DNA of 21,581 bases, taken from assembly GCA_002688965.1 (NCBI GenBank), contig NZEE01000018.1, positions 1 to 21,581 of the forward strand, given 5' to 3'. Of the stretch, positions 20,643-21,581 are shown one piece after another. Origin of the DNA: an archaeon. GTDB lineage: Archaea > Aenigmatarchaeota > Aenigmatarchaeia > GW2011-AR5 > GCA-2688965. Position numbers and translations under genes: made by a program. The stretch's first letter is position 1, and every line of letters begins with the position of its first letter. The notes below the pieces were generated by a model, which searched no databases, was not told where the DNA came from, and worked only from the letters and a program-made list of their open reading frames with translations.

Positions 20643-21449
20643 ATGGTTGATAAAACTGAAGTTAAGGAAAAAATAGAAAAAAAGGCTCCTGAAGTAGAAA
20701 AACCTGTAGTTGCTGAAAAAGTTGAAAAAAAGATTGAAAAAGTTTCTAAAGAGGCTCCTGTTGAAAAACCAGTTGAGAAAAAAACTCCTAAAGTAGAGAA
20801 ATCAGTTGAAGAACCAAAAGAAGAAAAGTCTGAAGAGAAAGAGGTAAAAAAAGATTCAGAATATAAATTATTCAATAAATGGAATACTAATATTGATGTA
20901 GAAGATCCTGGTCTTAGACCTTATATTAATCTTAAAGATAGAATTGTTCCTAGAACAGCTGGAATTAATCAAAAAAATCGTTTTCATAAATCTCATATGT
21001 CTGTAATTGAAAGACTTGCTTTACATTTAATGCAACCAGGTCATGTTGGAAAAAGACATAAAACTTCTTCAGGTCAACGTGGTGGTTCTTTAGAACAAAC
21101 ATTAGGTTCAATAGAAACTGCGTTTAATATGATTGAAAAGAAAACTGAGAAAAATCCAGTTGAAGTTTTTGTTAAAGCGATTGAAAATGCTGCTTTACGT
21201 GAAGAAATTACATCTGTCCAACTTGGAAGTATAATGGCTAGAAGTGCTGTTATCACATCTCCTCAACGAAGAGTTGACAGAGTACTTAGAATGATTTCAC
21301 AAGGTTCATACAAAAGAAGTTTTGGTAAGAAAATGAATGCTGCTAAGGCATTATCTGATGAAATTGTAGAAGCTTATAATAACTCTGATAAATCTCTTGC
21401 TATTTCAGAAAAAGCAAGACTGGAAAACGAGGCAGAGGGAGCTCGTTAA
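20643..21449 (+). CDS. rps7: Small ribosomal subunit protein uS7 with a long Lys/Glu/Pro N-terminal extension
   Basis: Binds the 3' major domain of 16S rRNA and forms part of the E site. YKLFNKWNTNIDVEDPGLRP, VPRTAGINQKNRF, NPVEVFVKAIENAALREE and SPQRRVDRVLRMISQGSY are typical archaeal uS7 segments. Two oddities: residues 1-75 are a low-complexity tail of EK, VEKP and KKxP repeats, making the protein 268 aa instead of about 190-215; and the loop after LHLMQPGH carries extra residues (TSSGQRGGSL). GGTGA four bases before the ATG fixes the start, so the tail is not a start error. Confidence 0.93.
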   Translation: MVDKTEVKEKIEKKAPEVEKPVVAEKVEKKIEKVSKEAPVEKPVEKKTPKVEKSVEEPKEEKSEEKEVKKDSEYKLFNKWNTNIDVEDPGLRPYINLKDRIVPRTAGINQKNRFHKSHMSVIERLALHLMQPGHVGKRHKTSSGQRGGSLEQTLGSIETAFNMIEKKTEKNPVEVFVKAIENAALREEITSVQLGSIMARSAVITSPQRRVDRVLRMISQGSYKRSFGKKMNAAKALSDEIVEAYNNSDKSLAISEKARLENEAEGAR

Positions 21450-21463
21450 AGTTAACGTAACTC

Positions 21464-21471
21464 TTATAAAT
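21464..21471 (+). promoter_or_regulatory. TATA box before EF-2
   Basis: TTATAAAT in the 67-base gap between uS7 and EF-2. It predicts a start near 21494 and a leader of about 23 bases carrying GTGA (21507-21510). Confidence 0.5.
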
Positions 21472-21516
21472 TAGTATGACAATAATTGTTAATCAAATTT
21501 TGAAATGTGATTAAAT

Positions 21517-21581
21517 ATGGCTGAAGATAAAACCGATGTTATTGAAAAATTGATGCGTGATCCTGTACATATTAGAAATAT
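21517..21581 (+). CDS. fusA: Elongation factor 2, 3'-truncated by the window edge
   Basis: Only the first 21 codons are present. MAEDKTDVIEKLMRDPVHIR matches the EF-2 N-terminus, in which a helix ending xLMxxPxxIRNI precedes the P-loop. Position after uS7 is the standard archaeal order. GTGATTAAAT before the ATG holds the ribosome-binding site. The GTPase motifs lie outside the window, so identity rests on the short N-terminus and gene order. Confidence 0.8.
   Translation, partial: MAEDKTDVIEKLMRDPVHIRN

Noticed and set aside
20639..20875. Minus-strand Ser/Phe/Thr-rich frame opposite the uS7 tail
   Set aside because: Simple antisense of the Lys/Glu repeat tail; the uS7 start is fixed by GGTGA.
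1..21581. CRISPR array, insertion sequence, prophage or integrated element
   Set aside because: No regularly spaced repeats, transposase, integrase or terminal repeats were seen; the repeated sequence is limited to lipoprotein signal peptides and short motifs.

Overview
The window is a gene-dense, strongly AT-rich piece of an archaeal chromosome. The evidence is an RFC small subunit clamp-loader gene, a tRNA-Met with an anticodon-loop intron, the archaeal operon rpoH-rpoB-rpoA'-rpoA''-L30e-nusA-uS12-uS7-EF-2, TATA boxes about 26 bp before start codons, GGTGA ribosome-binding sites, and a type IV pilin-like leader. Small compact genes, Cys-rich CGDGxC surface proteins, Thr-rich stalks and divergent core proteins suggest a DPANN-type lineage. 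That placement is inference; no 16S gene is present.

Layout. 1-1006: 3' end of rfcS, then an intron-bearing tRNA-Met four bases after its stop. 1041-3935: small single genes, mostly with their own promoters (zinc ribbon, lipoprotein, HAD phosphatase, Lys-rich SWIB-like protein, YbjQ-family protein, several unknowns). 3969-4850: an EF-Tu/SelB-like protein without a working G domain. 4892-6822: an operon-like run of four short lipoproteins sharing one signal peptide design, with a soluble unknown gene inside it. 6875-9154: a four-helix membrane protein, a convergent tRNA-Thr and a long coiled-coil protein. 9214-11379: two surface proteins (lamin-tail domain on a Thr-rich stalk; pilin leader fused to a LamG-type lectin domain) and an NYN-domain nuclease-like protein. 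11474-11780: two tiny CxxC/CxxC zinc proteins, the second without a normal start codon. 11912-12352: 5S rRNA, tRNA-Asp, tRNA-Lys. 12373-21581: RNA polymerase and translation genes running to the first codons of EF-2.

Expression logic. Almost every gene that stands first behind a promoter has a TATA-like box centred 25-28 bp before its start codon, so it is probably leaderless. Operon-internal genes instead carry GGTGA or GTGA 4-8 bases before the start. This rule revises several starts and leaves two genes (uS12 and the second zinc protein) whose best start is ATT.

Most interesting. The RNA polymerase keeps the NADFDGD Mg-binding motif, but its trigger loop has RSYTLAS where RTFHxAG is expected (catalytic His replaced by Thr) and its bridge helix has HTRHSGY where xTAxxGY is expected (Ala replaced by Arg). 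uS12 in the same operon has changed both of its near-universal decoding-centre loops (PNSA to PHSG, and the Asp before IPGV to Ser). Together they suggest a lineage with unusual active centres in both transcription and decoding. The RNA polymerase operon also appears to begin inside a stable-RNA transcript, with rpoH only 20 bases after tRNA-Lys.
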